From Azospirillum sp. (GTDB lineage Bacteria > Pseudomonadota > Alphaproteobacteria > CACIAM-22H2), in assembly GCA_020249045.1 (NCBI GenBank), contig JADCGK010000196.1, forward strand, positions 1-49,772: 49,772 nucleotides of DNA. The letters run 5' to 3'. Both the position numbers and the translations under genes were made by a program. How positions within the stretch are numbered: the first letter of the stretch is position 1; each line of letters opens with the position of its first letter. The notes under the pieces were generated by a model. It had not been told where the DNA came from and did no database searches. It was given only the letters and a program-made list of their open reading frames with translations. Positions 40,610-49,002 of this stretch are shown here, in pieces.

Positions 40610-41745
40610 TGGGATTCTTTGAGCGGCTTGGGTTCGCCGAACAGATAGCCTTGGCCGAAGCCCGCGTCGAGATCGAGCACTTCGACGAGCGTCGGCTCGT
40701 TCTCGATCTTGTCGATCACGAGTTCCACCCGCGCGTCCATCAAACCCTGGCGCAACCGCACGAAGCCCGATCCGCCGCCCGAGGCCGCGTAGTCGAGCAT
40801 CTTGCGCGCTTCGACCTTCACGAAGCGGAAGCTGCGCCGGGCGAGTTCGGCCGGATCGAGGTGCGAGGGCTCGATCACCTGATCCATCGAGAAACGGAAG
40901 CCGCTTTTGGCCAGCGCCGCCAACGCGTCCCACTGCTCGGATTTGAGGCGCCGTGTCTGCGCCTCGGCGAGTTCGAAGACGAGGTTGGGCGCCAGATCGA
41001 GATTCTGGCCCATGAAGGCGACGAACTCGCCGAAGAAGCGCCGGTCGGCGAGCGTGTGTTGGGAGATGTTGACGAAAATCCCGGTGCCCGCGCCCGCGCC
41101 CGCTTGGCCCTGGATGCGGCGCACGAGTTGCACGCCGCGGAAGAGCAGCATGTTGTCGATGGCCGTCACGAGACCGTAGGCCTCGGCCAGCGCCAGATAG
41201 GAGTCGGGCCCGATCAACGTGCCGTCGGGGCCGCGCATGCGCGAAAAACATTCGTAATGGCGGCGGCGGCGCTGGGGCAGGTCGACGATGGGCTGCAGGT
41301 AAAGCTCGACCCGACCTTCGCGTAGCGCGTCGCGCACGATATCGAGCACTTGGGAGTCCGCAAGGTTCGGCTTGGCCGGCGCGATGTAGGCCGCCGCCCC
41401 CGCCTCGCCCACCGGTTTGCCCGACAATTCCTCGACGAGGCTTTTGAGCACGCGCATTTCGGCGACGACCGTGCCCATATCGGCGTTCTTGCGCGCCATG
41501 CCTTCGATCGCTTCGAGGATGCCCTTGGCCTCATCGCGGGCGAATTTGAGTTCGCGGCGCAGATCGCCCAGGCGCGCGTCGGCGGCATCCAGGCGTTTGG
41601 CGAGCGCGGCATTCCACCAGACCGCGTGCAACGCCACCGCCGCGGCGAACGCGGCCAGTCCCCAGAGCGGGGCAAGCGCCAATGCGAGCGCGCCCGCGCC
41701 GAGGATATAGGCGAGACCGGCGAGAATATGCGGCATCGGGGTCAT
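40606..41745 (-). CDS. membrane-anchored degenerate EAL-domain protein, TipF-like
   Basis: A 379-aa protein with two N-terminal membrane helices (about 7-25 and 28-45), a coiled coil (about 48-108) and a C-terminal EAL domain (about 130-375). EAL is ECF (165-167). N226 (FVNIS) and K310 (FVKVE) are kept, but the DDFG loop is FSMDQV (285-290), so c-di-GMP hydrolysis is unlikely. The terminal QGYLFGEPKP is conserved. The architecture equals that of Caulobacter TipF, a c-di-GMP receptor that sets the flagellar pole and works with TipN. Orthology is inferred from domain order and not shown. It is part of the DUF952-pyrD-EAL-HAD operon. Confidence 0.88.
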   Translation of the reverse strand: MTPMPHILAGLAYILGAGALALALAPLWGLAAFAAAVALHAVWWNAALAKRLDAADARLGDLRRELKFARDEAKGILEAIEGMARKNADMGTVVAEMRVLKSLVEELSGKPVGEAGAAAYIAPAKPNLADSQVLDIVRDALREGRVELYLQPIVDLPQRRRRHYECFSRMRGPDGTLIGPDSYLALAEAYGLVTAIDNMLLFRGVQLVRRIQGQAGAGAGTGIFVNISQHTLADRRFFGEFVAFMGQNLDLAPNLVFELAEAQTRRLKSEQWDALAALAKSGFRFSMDQVIEPSHLDPAELARRSFRFVKVEARKMLDYAASGGGSGFVRLRQGLMDARVELVIDKIENEPTLVEVLDLDAGFGQGYLFGEPKPLKESQ

Positions 41746-41779
41746 GACCGGACCGGTATCCCAAGCCCGGGCAGGCCGG

Positions 41780-42835
41780 TCAACGGCAATCGGCGCCCAC
41801 CGCGTCGGCGACGCGCGCGAAACCGTCGGCCGCCAGCAAAGCGGGCAAATCCCGCGCGATGCGCGCGGCGAGGCCGGGGCCTTCGTAGACCATCGCCGAA
41901 TAGAGCTGGACCAGCGCCGCGCCCGCGCGGATCTTGGCGTAGGCGGTTTTCGCGTCCGACACGCCGCCCACGCCGACCAGCGGCAACGCCCCGCCGGCCA
42001 ACCGGTAGGTCTTCTTCAGCACCGCCGTCGACAAGTCGAACAGCGGTTTGCCCGATAGGCCGCCCGCCTCTTTGGCGTGCGGCGAGCGCAGGGAATCGGG
42101 CCGCGCCAGCGTCGTATTGCCCACGATCAGACCCGCGAGCGCCCGATCGAGCGCCACGCGCACGACGTCCTCAAGATCGGCGTCGGTCAAATCGGGGGCG
42201 ATCTTGAACAGCAGCGGCGGCGGCTTGGGCAGGCCGAGGCCGGCAAGCGCGTCCTGCACGCGGGCGACGAGGTCGTCGAGCGCGGCGCGGCTTTGCAGCG
42301 CGCGCAAGCCCGGCGTGTTGGGCGAAGAGACGTTGCACACGAGATAGTCGGCGTAGGGGGCGAGCGCCTTCGTGCCGGCGACGTAGTCGTCGGCCGCGTC
42401 TTCGGTGGTTTTGTTCTTGCCGAGATTGACGCCCACGATGCCCCGGCGCGCGCGCGCGGCGAGCTTCGCGCGCGCCGCATCCAGGCCCTTGGAGTTGAAG
42501 CCGTAGCGGTTGACGACCGCTTCGTCCGCGACCAGCCGGAACAACCGGGGCCGCGGATTGCCCGGCTGCGGCCGGGGCGTGATCGATCCCACTTCGACGA
42601 AGCCGAACCCTTGCGCGAGCAGCGCATCGGGCACCTCCGCATCCTTGTCGAACCCGGCGGCGAGGCCGATCGGATTCGGGAAATCGAGCCCCCACAACGA
42701 GGTTCGTAAGCCCGGCGCTTCGACCGGTGCGGGCAGCGGCACGAAACCGTTGGCGAGCGCTGAGACGGCCAGACAATGCGCCCGTTCGGCGTCGAGCGCG
42801 TGCACGAAAGGCCGGGCCAGGCGGAACCAGTTCAC
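41780..42835 (-). CDS. pyrD: dihydroorotate dehydrogenase (quinone), class 2
   Basis: A 351-aa FMN enzyme at the inner membrane that oxidises dihydroorotate with ubiquinone in pyrimidine synthesis. The N-terminal helical extension (NWFRLARPFVHALDAERAH) marks class 2. Catalytic features are GFVEVGSITPRPQPGNPRPR, NRYGFNSKG, GVNLGKNKTTEDAADDY, VCNVSSPNTPGLR (class 2 Ser in NVSSPNTPG) and LVGVGGVSD. The GTG start at 42835 overlaps the DUF952 stop (GTGA), giving coupling, and excludes the longer open frame that runs into DUF952. Confidence 0.96.
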   Translation of the reverse strand: MNWFRLARPFVHALDAERAHCLAVSALANGFVPLPAPVEAPGLRTSLWGLDFPNPIGLAAGFDKDAEVPDALLAQGFGFVEVGSITPRPQPGNPRPRLFRLVADEAVVNRYGFNSKGLDAARAKLAARARRGIVGVNLGKNKTTEDAADDYVAGTKALAPYADYLVCNVSSPNTPGLRALQSRAALDDLVARVQDALAGLGLPKPPPLLFKIAPDLTDADLEDVVRVALDRALAGLIVGNTTLARPDSLRSPHAKEAGGLSGKPLFDLSTAVLKKTYRLAGGALPLVGVGGVSDAKTAYAKIRAGAALVQLYSAMVYEGPGLAARIARDLPALLAADGFARVADAVGADCR

Positions 42836-43179
42836 GCCAGCCCCCAGGGAAAAACATGGCGGCCGTCGGCGCCCAGTTTCAAGGGCGCCGTGCGCGCGAC
42901 GCGGGCCACGTCGAGGGCCGCGTACAAATGCGGGAACGACGCCCCGCCGCGCGAGACCTCCCATTTCAAGGCCGGCCCCAGGGCCTCGGCCGACACCTCG
43001 ATCAACACCAGATCGTCCTGGCCCGCGCGATGCTTGGCGGCGGAGACGACGATCTGCGCCCCGGTCGAAAAATGGATGAAGCCGTCGGCCTTGTCCTGCG
43101 AGGAGCCGGCGTAGCTGCCCGCGCGCAAGGCTTCGTCCCATTCGTCGCGGCGGCACATGTGATAGATGGGCGTCGTCAT
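42832..43179 (-). CDS. DUF952 family protein
   Basis: A 115-aa protein starting MTTPIYHMCRRDEWDEALRA and continuing YAGSSQDKADGFIHFSTGAQ, the family hallmark (DGFIHxS), then VSRGGASFPHLYAALDV. Family members are small ADP-ribosyl-transferase-like fold proteins of unknown role. It is first in the operon with pyrD (4-base overlap). It marks the last core gene before the phage-derived block at higher coordinates. Confidence 0.93.
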   Translation of the reverse strand: MTTPIYHMCRRDEWDEALRAGSYAGSSQDKADGFIHFSTGAQIVVSAAKHRAGQDDLVLIEVSAEALGPALKWEVSRGGASFPHLYAALDVARVARTAPLKLGADGRHVFPWGLA

Positions 43180-43241
43180 CGAGGCGCAACCTAACGCGCC
43201 CGCGCACCGGCGCGCAACGTGCGGCCGGGGTCTTCGCGCGC

Positions 43242-43793
43242 TCAACGGGGTTTGCGGTCGAGAACGCGCGCGAGCGCCGCAAGGCCGCTTTCGGGCGCGC
43301 GGCCGGCACCCAGCGCCTTGTCGGCCGAGCGCTTGTAGACGTAGACGCCGAGCACCGAAAGACCCACCGACCACATCAGCGACAACGCGCCGAGCGCCTC
43401 CACGATTCGGCCCGCGTCCTTGGGCTCGACGACGATGGCCCATGCGACGGCGGCCATCTGCAAGGCCCAGGTCAGCGCCATCACGTAGCCGAAGGTCGGC
43501 CGCATCCGGCGCACATAAGGATCCTCGCTTTGCGCTTCGATCCTTGCGGTGGCGTTCACCTCGGCCAGCGCCGCGCGATAATCGGCGCCGTCGGCGGCGG
43601 CCATCGCTTCGAGATGGCGGTTCGCCTCGGCGAGTTGCGCGGGGTCGACGCGCGTGGCGGCGAACGCCGCGCCGACCTCGTCCAACGCCCGCGCCGCCCC
43701 TTTGGCGGCCGGATTGTCGATGCCCGCCAACGCCGCCCCGACCCATTTGACCAGCAACGGCAAGCCCACTTGCGCCAGCACCGCGGGGATCAT
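43242..43793 (-). CDS. 3-TM phage/GTA-type holin
   Basis: A 183-aa protein resembling the GTA_holin_3TM family. The N-terminal helix IPAVLAQVGLPLLVKWVGAA is followed by a charged helical region and DPYVRRMRPTFGYVMALTWA leading into the second membrane helix, then IVEALGALSLMWSVGLSVLG as the third. The motif 'R.RPtfGYvma' before TM2 is typical. It would permeabilise the inner membrane so the endolysin can pass. Its start overlaps the endolysin stop (ATGA). It is the last gene of the phage block in this orientation. Confidence 0.85.
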   Translation of the reverse strand: MIPAVLAQVGLPLLVKWVGAALAGIDNPAAKGAARALDEVGAAFAATRVDPAQLAEANRHLEAMAAADGADYRAALAEVNATARIEAQSEDPYVRRMRPTFGYVMALTWALQMAAVAWAIVVEPKDAGRIVEALGALSLMWSVGLSVLGVYVYKRSADKALGAGRAPESGLAALARVLDRKPR

Positions 43794-44221
43794 TTGCGCC
43801 TCCGTTCGGTTTGAGGATCGAAGTACCAACGGCCGCCGATGCGCACGCGCAAGCACCCCCGCGGCGGCGGACCTTCCTCGATGTCCGCCCATTCGACGGC
43901 ACCTGCGGTCGGATCGACGTGCCGGCCGCGCAGGATTTGCCGCGCCACACGGCGCGCGTGTTCGTAGCTGCGGCCCGACTTCGCCGCCGCCAGCGCGGGA
44001 ACGGCGCCGTCGGCGCGCGGCATCCAGCATGCGAATGTGCGGCACACGTCCTCGAGCGACGGCGCGTGCGCCCGCTTGGCGCGGTTGACGATCACGGCGC
44101 CCACGGCATCGAAGCCGCGCGCGGGACCGAAGGCGGCCTCGACCTGGATCGTGCGCGCGAGCACATCGAGCGTGGCGCGATCGGGCGGGCTTGCGGATGG
44201 CGGGGCGAGACGCGCGCTCAT
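43790..44221 (-). CDS. cell-wall hydrolase (SleB/Hydrolase_2-like), probable endolysin
   Basis: A 143-aa lytic enzyme. The conserved start of the Hydrolase_2 domain LDVLARTIQVEAAFGPARGF carries the catalytic Glu position, followed by DAVGAVIVNRAKRA and later SGRSYEHARRVARQILRGRH. The C-terminus (GGRWYFDPQTERRRK) is basic. It has no signal peptide, as expected for a holin-dependent enzyme. ATGA overlaps on both sides couple it to the small membrane protein and the holin, giving a compact lysis cassette. Confidence 0.82.
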   Translation of the reverse strand: MSARLAPPSASPPDRATLDVLARTIQVEAAFGPARGFDAVGAVIVNRAKRAHAPSLEDVCRTFACWMPRADGAVPALAAAKSGRSYEHARRVARQILRGRHVDPTAGAVEWADIEEGPPPRGCLRVRIGGRWYFDPQTERRRK

Positions 44222-44529
44222 GACCGCGGCCCCCCCGCCTCGCCCGACTGATCGAGCTTGGCCTCGATGCGCAGCAGATGTGCGGTCAGACGGCTTTCGA
44301 CGTCCTTGAGATAGCCGATCGACGCGTAACCGCGCGCAACATCGAGTTTGAAGGCGGCAAGCCCTTCGCGCAGATCGCGCGCCTCGGCGGATGCGGCTTG
44401 GCGCGCGCGCTCGATGGCGATCTCCGCGTCGCGGCGATGGCGCCAGACCAGCCAAGCCATGGCGCCGAGCGCCGAGACGTCGGTGGCGGCGCCGAAGGCG
44501 AGATAAGGCGGGATTTCGGGCGGAAACAT
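44218..44529 (-). CDS. small membrane protein with coiled coil, lysis cassette
   Basis: A 103-aa protein. One membrane helix (about 15-30, TDVSALGAMAWLVWRH) is followed by a long charged helix to the C-terminus (ARQAASAEARDLREGLAAFK, then KDVESRLTAHLLRIEAKLDQ). Position between the terminase and endolysin suggests a lysis accessory such as an i-spanin, but no outer-membrane partner is visible and the sequence does not prove it. Another option is a virion-assembly membrane protein. Its stop overlaps the endolysin start. Confidence 0.75.
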   Translation of the reverse strand: MFPPEIPPYLAFGAATDVSALGAMAWLVWRHRRDAEIAIERARQAASAEARDLREGLAAFKLDVARGYASIGYLKDVESRLTAHLLRIEAKLDQSGEAGGPRS

Positions 44530-44540
44530 GGGTCACCTCG

Positions 44541-46121
44541 CTAGGGTTCGAATTCGGTTTTGGCGGCGTGCGCGCCTGCGCCAGGGCGCCAGTCCTTGCG
44601 CGCGGGCGGAGGCCCGGGCGGTCCGAAACGCACCGGTTCGGACAGCAGGCAGCCCGCGACCGCATCGAGCCCGTCGTCGGGCGAATGCCCGTCGGGGCGC
44701 CATTCGCGCATCTCGATCGCGAAGGGCGAGGACCAGACCGCCCGGTGGGCGTGCAACGAGCGCGCGGCCAGCCTCGCGTCGAAGGCTTCCAGGATGCGCG
44801 CCGCCTTGGCGCGGCGCGCATGCACGGGGGCGACCGCGCAGGCGATCCGCGCTTCGGCCAGCGTGCGGCGCAGGATCCCGGGCAGGAAGGCGCCCACGCC
44901 GTTCGCTTCGACCGATACGCGCTGCACATGGTTGCGCCCGGCGAACGCGGCCACTTGGCGGCAGAAATCGGCGGCTTCATCGGTTTGCGCGGCCGCCGGC
45001 GAAAGCGCCCGCAAATACGCGACCTCGTGCAGCCAGTAGGCCCCGCCCTCGTCCACGAACACGACCGCGATCACCGACCGGTCGCCGGCGGGCTTGCCGT
45101 AGGACGGATCCCACCAGCAGCTCGCCGACACGAGCCGCCGGCCCTCCAGCGTCAGCATCGGGCGACGATTGGCCTCCGAATAGACCAGCGCGCCGTCGTA
45201 GGGGATCATCCGGTCGGGATCGAGACGCCCGCCCGTTTCCGGCACCGGTTCGAGCATCATCTGCGCCTGGAACTTGCGCGGACCCGTGCGCTTGCGGATC
45301 GCCGCGATCCGTTCGGCCGAGAACCGTTCGGGCCAGGCACTTCGGCCCGCCGCGTCGAGCAACGGGATCGCCAGCCGCTCGAACCCCTCCAGAAACGGCG
45401 CGCGCGCGCCCGTTCCCTCGGCGTCGGCCCCGCCCGCGTCGCCCGGATCGGCGTAGATCGAATCGTGGGCGTGCGGCGTGCCGATGTAGATCTGCAACCC
45501 GCCGGGAACCAGCACGTATTCGATTTCGTTCAGGCGTTCGCGCAGATCCTCGCGCTTGGCGGCCGTGTCGCAATTGTTGGGAACCTCGACGTCGTCGCAG
45601 ATCACCACATCGGCGCGGCTGCCGGTCATGTTGCCGAGCATGCCCTTGGCCGCCATCGAGGGATCGCGCAGTTCCGCCGCGCGGGCGACGATGAATTGGT
45701 CGGCCGCCCATTGCTCGGTCTTCACGGGCTTGAGGCCCGCGCAGGCCGGGTGCCGCTCGACGATCCGTTTGACGTTGCGCACCATCTTGCGCGCAAGACC
45801 GTGCGTCGCCGCCAGGACCAGCACGCGCAAATCCGGATCGCGCGCGAACAGCCACGCGCAGAAAAGGCCGACCAGCGTCGACTTGCCGCTGGACCGGAAG
45901 GCGAGCAGCACGAGCCCGCTGCGCGCGCCGTCCTCGCGCTTGGCTTCGAGCCAGGCGGCGATGCGCGCGTGCAAGGGCGGCGTGCCCTGCCCCTGCAGCG
46001 CGTTCCACGCGTCGACGAACGCGACCAACCCGGGTGTCGGCGGGCGCGGTGCGGGCGGCGCGGCGGGACGCGACTTCGCTTCGGCGGGCGCCTTCGCGCC
46101 CCGCCCGGATTTTCCGGCCAT
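44541..46121 (-). CDS. phage terminase large subunit, T7 gp19-like
   Basis: A 526-aa DNA-packaging motor and nuclease. The ATPase part has Walker A at R76-S-S-G-K80-S81 and Walker B VVICDD (172-177) with E179. The stretch GMLGNMTGSRADVVICDDVE, then NNCDTAAKRE and IYIGTPHAHDSIYAD, closely follows the T7 gp19 pattern (GxLTGSRADxxIxDDVE..N.....RE....YxGTPQ). The C-terminal nuclease domain has ASCWWDPSYGKPAGDRSVI and HSPDDGLDAVAGC with acidic metal ligands. The Pro/Ala-rich N-terminal 30 residues are variable. All motifs are intact. No small subunit is seen nearby. Confidence 0.92.
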   Translation of the reverse strand: MAGKSGRGAKAPAEAKSRPAAPPAPRPPTPGLVAFVDAWNALQGQGTPPLHARIAAWLEAKREDGARSGLVLLAFRSSGKSTLVGLFCAWLFARDPDLRVLVLAATHGLARKMVRNVKRIVERHPACAGLKPVKTEQWAADQFIVARAAELRDPSMAAKGMLGNMTGSRADVVICDDVEVPNNCDTAAKREDLRERLNEIEYVLVPGGLQIYIGTPHAHDSIYADPGDAGGADAEGTGARAPFLEGFERLAIPLLDAAGRSAWPERFSAERIAAIRKRTGPRKFQAQMMLEPVPETGGRLDPDRMIPYDGALVYSEANRRPMLTLEGRRLVSASCWWDPSYGKPAGDRSVIAVVFVDEGGAYWLHEVAYLRALSPAAAQTDEAADFCRQVAAFAGRNHVQRVSVEANGVGAFLPGILRRTLAEARIACAVAPVHARRAKAARILEAFDARLAARSLHAHRAVWSSPFAIEMREWRPDGHSPDDGLDAVAGCLLSEPVRFGPPGPPPARKDWRPGAGAHAAKTEFEP

Positions 46122-46146
46122 GGGTCCTCCGTCCGGGGTTGGGGCT

Positions 46147-46686
46147 TCAGGCCGCGTTCGGCCAGCCGCGGCCGAGATCGATCGCGAGCAACGAAGCGAC
46201 GTCCGGGGCGGCGTCGATCGCCGCGGCGAGCGCGCGTTCGTTGCTGAAGCACGCCTGCACGTGCGCGCGCACCCGCCGCGCCGCCGCCAGCATTTGCGCC
46301 GAGTCGAGCGTCACCCAACCGTCGGCCCCCTTCCAATCGATCGTGTGGGCGGGGTCGAGCGTCGCGGCGAGGGCCGCCCCGGTCAGCAGCGCTTGGCTTT
46401 CGCGGTCGGTGCGCAAACCGGCGACGCCGCCGGTTTCGTGCGTGTGGCGCAACGCCGCAAGCTCGGCGCGCCGCGCGGTCTTGGCGTCCGGCAAGGGCCG
46501 CGGCCGGTCCGGTGCCAGAAAATACCGGTCGTCGAACGGCGCGGGTGCGGGGATCTCCGCAAGGCCGAAGGCCGCGCGCTCGGCGGGCGAACACGCGCGC
46601 AGCCAATCGGCGGGGTAGTTCACGCCGTCGCGCGCGAAGGCTTGATCGAATCGGACTGTCTGGCCGTCGGCGAACTGGAACAGCAT
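46147..46686 (-). CDS. DUF4376 domain phage protein, probable tail-fibre assembly
   Basis: A 179-aa protein. The N-terminus (MLFQFADGQTVRFDQAFARD, YPADWLRACSPAERAAFGLA) resembles tail-fibre assembly/chaperone proteins. The C-terminal DUF4376 domain reads DWKGADGWVTLDSAQMLAAA and RRVRAHVQACFSNERALAAA. It lies between the receptor-binding-like protein and the terminase in a tight operon (10 and 25 bases). A role in fibre folding or attachment is inferred from position and family. Confidence 0.85.
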   Translation of the reverse strand: MLFQFADGQTVRFDQAFARDGVNYPADWLRACSPAERAAFGLAEIPAPAPFDDRYFLAPDRPRPLPDAKTARRAELAALRHTHETGGVAGLRTDRESQALLTGAALAATLDPAHTIDWKGADGWVTLDSAQMLAAARRVRAHVQACFSNERALAAAIDAAPDVASLLAIDLGRGWPNAA

Positions 46687-46695
46687 GCGTGCCTC

Positions 46696-49002
46696 CTATC
46701 GGGCGTTGGCGGATTTGAACGGGGTTTCGGCGAAGGCGGCGAACACGTAGGTCTCGCCCGCGTTGTTGGCGCCGTAACCGGCTTCCTGGCGCAACTTGAA
46801 GCCGCCCGCGAGCAGATCGAAACCGCGGCCGGCGTTCGTTTCCTCGGCGTTGGCTCGGCTGGGATAGAGCGAGGACGCGGCCGCGTTGAAGGGCGCGCGC
46901 GCGGCATCGACGACGTACCAATCCGTCGCGATCGTGGCGCCTTTGACCATCAGCCAACGCGGGCGGAAGCCGCACCACACGAAGGGTCCGTCCGCCGATC
47001 CGTTGCCGACATAGCCGCCGAAAAGCGAGAACCCGGGGACCGAGGTCCAGAGATAGGTGACGTAGGTTTCGCCGGTCACGTTGTAGCCGACGCCGACGCG
47101 GAACGTCGCGGGACCGGGAAGCGTGTTGTTCCAATCCGTCGCGTCGGCCGCGAACGCCGCCACGCCGTCGAGGATCAGCGATCCGGTCGCGGGGTTGGCG
47201 TTTGCGTTCCGGTGATAGACGCGCCACGACCGCGCGACGTTGCGGCACTTCCGCAGCATGAAATGCGGCGTCGCGTTGAGCGCGTGCGCGATATCCTTGT
47301 TGGCCGACGTCCCGCCGTCGGTCGCGATGTCGAAGCCGTAGGCCGCACCCCGCCGGAAGGCCCAATCGACGTAGGCGTTGGCGCCGAGGTTGACGCCGCG
47401 CGCGCCCGTATCGGCGCCGAGCGAATAGCCGTTCGCGTTCAATGCACCCAAGGCGTTCGCATCCGCATACTCGGCGGCGGCACCGTTGGATATGAGGCCG
47501 TTCTGCGCGCCGCGCACCGCGTCGAACAAATTGTGGTTCGTGGCGTTCGACCGAGACTTGAGCCACAGCAGATCGGGCTGGAATCGCAACGACGCCACGC
47601 TCGCGGCCACGCCCGTCCCGGCGCGGAGCGCGGCGTGGAAAGCGTCGTCCCCGCGCCGGACCGTCGGCGCCGGAAGGTTCGCGGCGTTGAGCGCCACGAA
47701 GCCGGCCGGGGGCGTGTGGACGAACGCGCGTTGGCCGAAATTGACGCCGAACACCTGGCCGCCGGCGCCGGTCCCGTTGCCGAAGGTTGGCACGACAACG
47801 TCGGGAAGCGCCGAGAACATGACGCCTTGCGAGACGTTGTCGCGATAGCAAGTGACCGTCCTGGCGTCCATGTCGAGCGCGACGCCGATCACGTTGGCGG
47901 CGGTGTAGGGCGCGCCATAGGCCGCCGAAGCGTTGTTGGCGTACTTGGTGCCGTCCGAGACGTAGAAGAATCCGTTGGCCGTATTGCCCCCGCGCTGTGC
48001 GGCCGCGACGGCGGCGTTGGCGACGCCCACCAGCATCGCGTTCGACGCGATGGTTTCGGGATGGACTTCCCAGTACCACTTCCCGCTGGCGACCGGGATC
48101 GTCGCGGAATTGATCGCGGCACCGGCGGCCAGCGTCATGCGCAGATTGGCGTTCGACGGCGTGTTCGCACCGGCGTTGTCGACGCCGGACAGCACCGCGA
48201 AGTTGTTCGTCGGACTGTCGAGCATCTGGTCGAAGGCCAGGCCCGCCGCGACGCCGATGCCGCTGGCCGTCCAATGGTTCCCGTTGCCCGAACGATCGCG
48301 CGCGATCGTCGCGGTCGAGGCCGCATCGTCGAACGGCAGATGGAAGCCATTGGCGCCGTGGACGCCCGCATAGCGCAGCGGGATCCAGGCGTTCGTCGCG
48401 ACGTCCACGCGACCGAACGCGGCCGGCGCGAGCTGCTGGCCGTCGACCATGACGATTTCGCTGAGATAACCGTCGAGATACATGGAACCGGCGCCGACGA
48501 AGCGCTGCCCGATGCACCAGTTCCGCGACGCCGCGTTCCAATCGAACGCGTAGTTCGCCGCCGGATACGACGCGGACGCGAACGACGCGATTTCGACGCC
48601 GTTCCAGTAAAGACGGACGCGGTTCGCCGCGGTCGCTTGCGTCGTGTCCACGGCGACGAGCAGATGCCCGTGCGCCGAGCCGTCGCGGAACAGCGCGTTT
48701 GTCAGCAGGTTGTAGGCGCCGGTTCCGCTGTCCCGAACGAGAAGCTGATCGCCCGCGCCATTGGTTCCCGCGCCGAACCCGAGGGTGTCCTGCTGGGCCG
48801 CCGAGGAACTGCCGCCGAAGATCGTCTGGAACGCGCCGGTTGCGAGCGTACCGCGCTTGATCCAGGCCGACAGGGTGAAGATGCGGGCGTTGGTCGGCGC
48901 CGCGACGTTCGTGCGCGACAGCGACGCGCCGCCGGCCGCGCGAAAGCGCAGCGAATGGCGGATGCGATGGCGGGTGGGGCCGCCGCCCGGGGGGATCAGC
49001 AT
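46696..49002 (-). CDS. phage tail fibre / receptor-binding-like protein with LamG-like and SPRY domains
   Basis: A 768-aa protein. Residues about 25-170 form a concanavalin-like (LamG) sandwich (IFTLSAWIKRGTLATGAFQT, FVGAGSMYLDGYLSEIVMVD). About 300-430 form a SPRY/B30.2-like domain (SGKWYWEVHPETIASNAMLV, GVALDMDARTVTCYRDNVSQ). The rest holds two related segments seen in phage fibre proteins (PDLLWLKSRSNATNHNLFDA and PRWLMVKGATIATDWYVVDA). Such modules bind surface glycans. ATG at 49002 shares one base with the stop of the preceding fibre gene (TGATG). The host receptor is unknown. Confidence 0.85.
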   Translation of the reverse strand: MLIPPGGGPTRHRIRHSLRFRAAGGASLSRTNVAAPTNARIFTLSAWIKRGTLATGAFQTIFGGSSSAAQQDTLGFGAGTNGAGDQLLVRDSGTGAYNLLTNALFRDGSAHGHLLVAVDTTQATAANRVRLYWNGVEIASFASASYPAANYAFDWNAASRNWCIGQRFVGAGSMYLDGYLSEIVMVDGQQLAPAAFGRVDVATNAWIPLRYAGVHGANGFHLPFDDAASTATIARDRSGNGNHWTASGIGVAAGLAFDQMLDSPTNNFAVLSGVDNAGANTPSNANLRMTLAAGAAINSATIPVASGKWYWEVHPETIASNAMLVGVANAAVAAAQRGGNTANGFFYVSDGTKYANNASAAYGAPYTAANVIGVALDMDARTVTCYRDNVSQGVMFSALPDVVVPTFGNGTGAGGQVFGVNFGQRAFVHTPPAGFVALNAANLPAPTVRRGDDAFHAALRAGTGVAASVASLRFQPDLLWLKSRSNATNHNLFDAVRGAQNGLISNGAAAEYADANALGALNANGYSLGADTGARGVNLGANAYVDWAFRRGAAYGFDIATDGGTSANKDIAHALNATPHFMLRKCRNVARSWRVYHRNANANPATGSLILDGVAAFAADATDWNNTLPGPATFRVGVGYNVTGETYVTYLWTSVPGFSLFGGYVGNGSADGPFVWCGFRPRWLMVKGATIATDWYVVDAARAPFNAAASSLYPSRANAEETNAGRGFDLLAGGFKLRQEAGYGANNAGETYVFAAFAETPFKSANAR

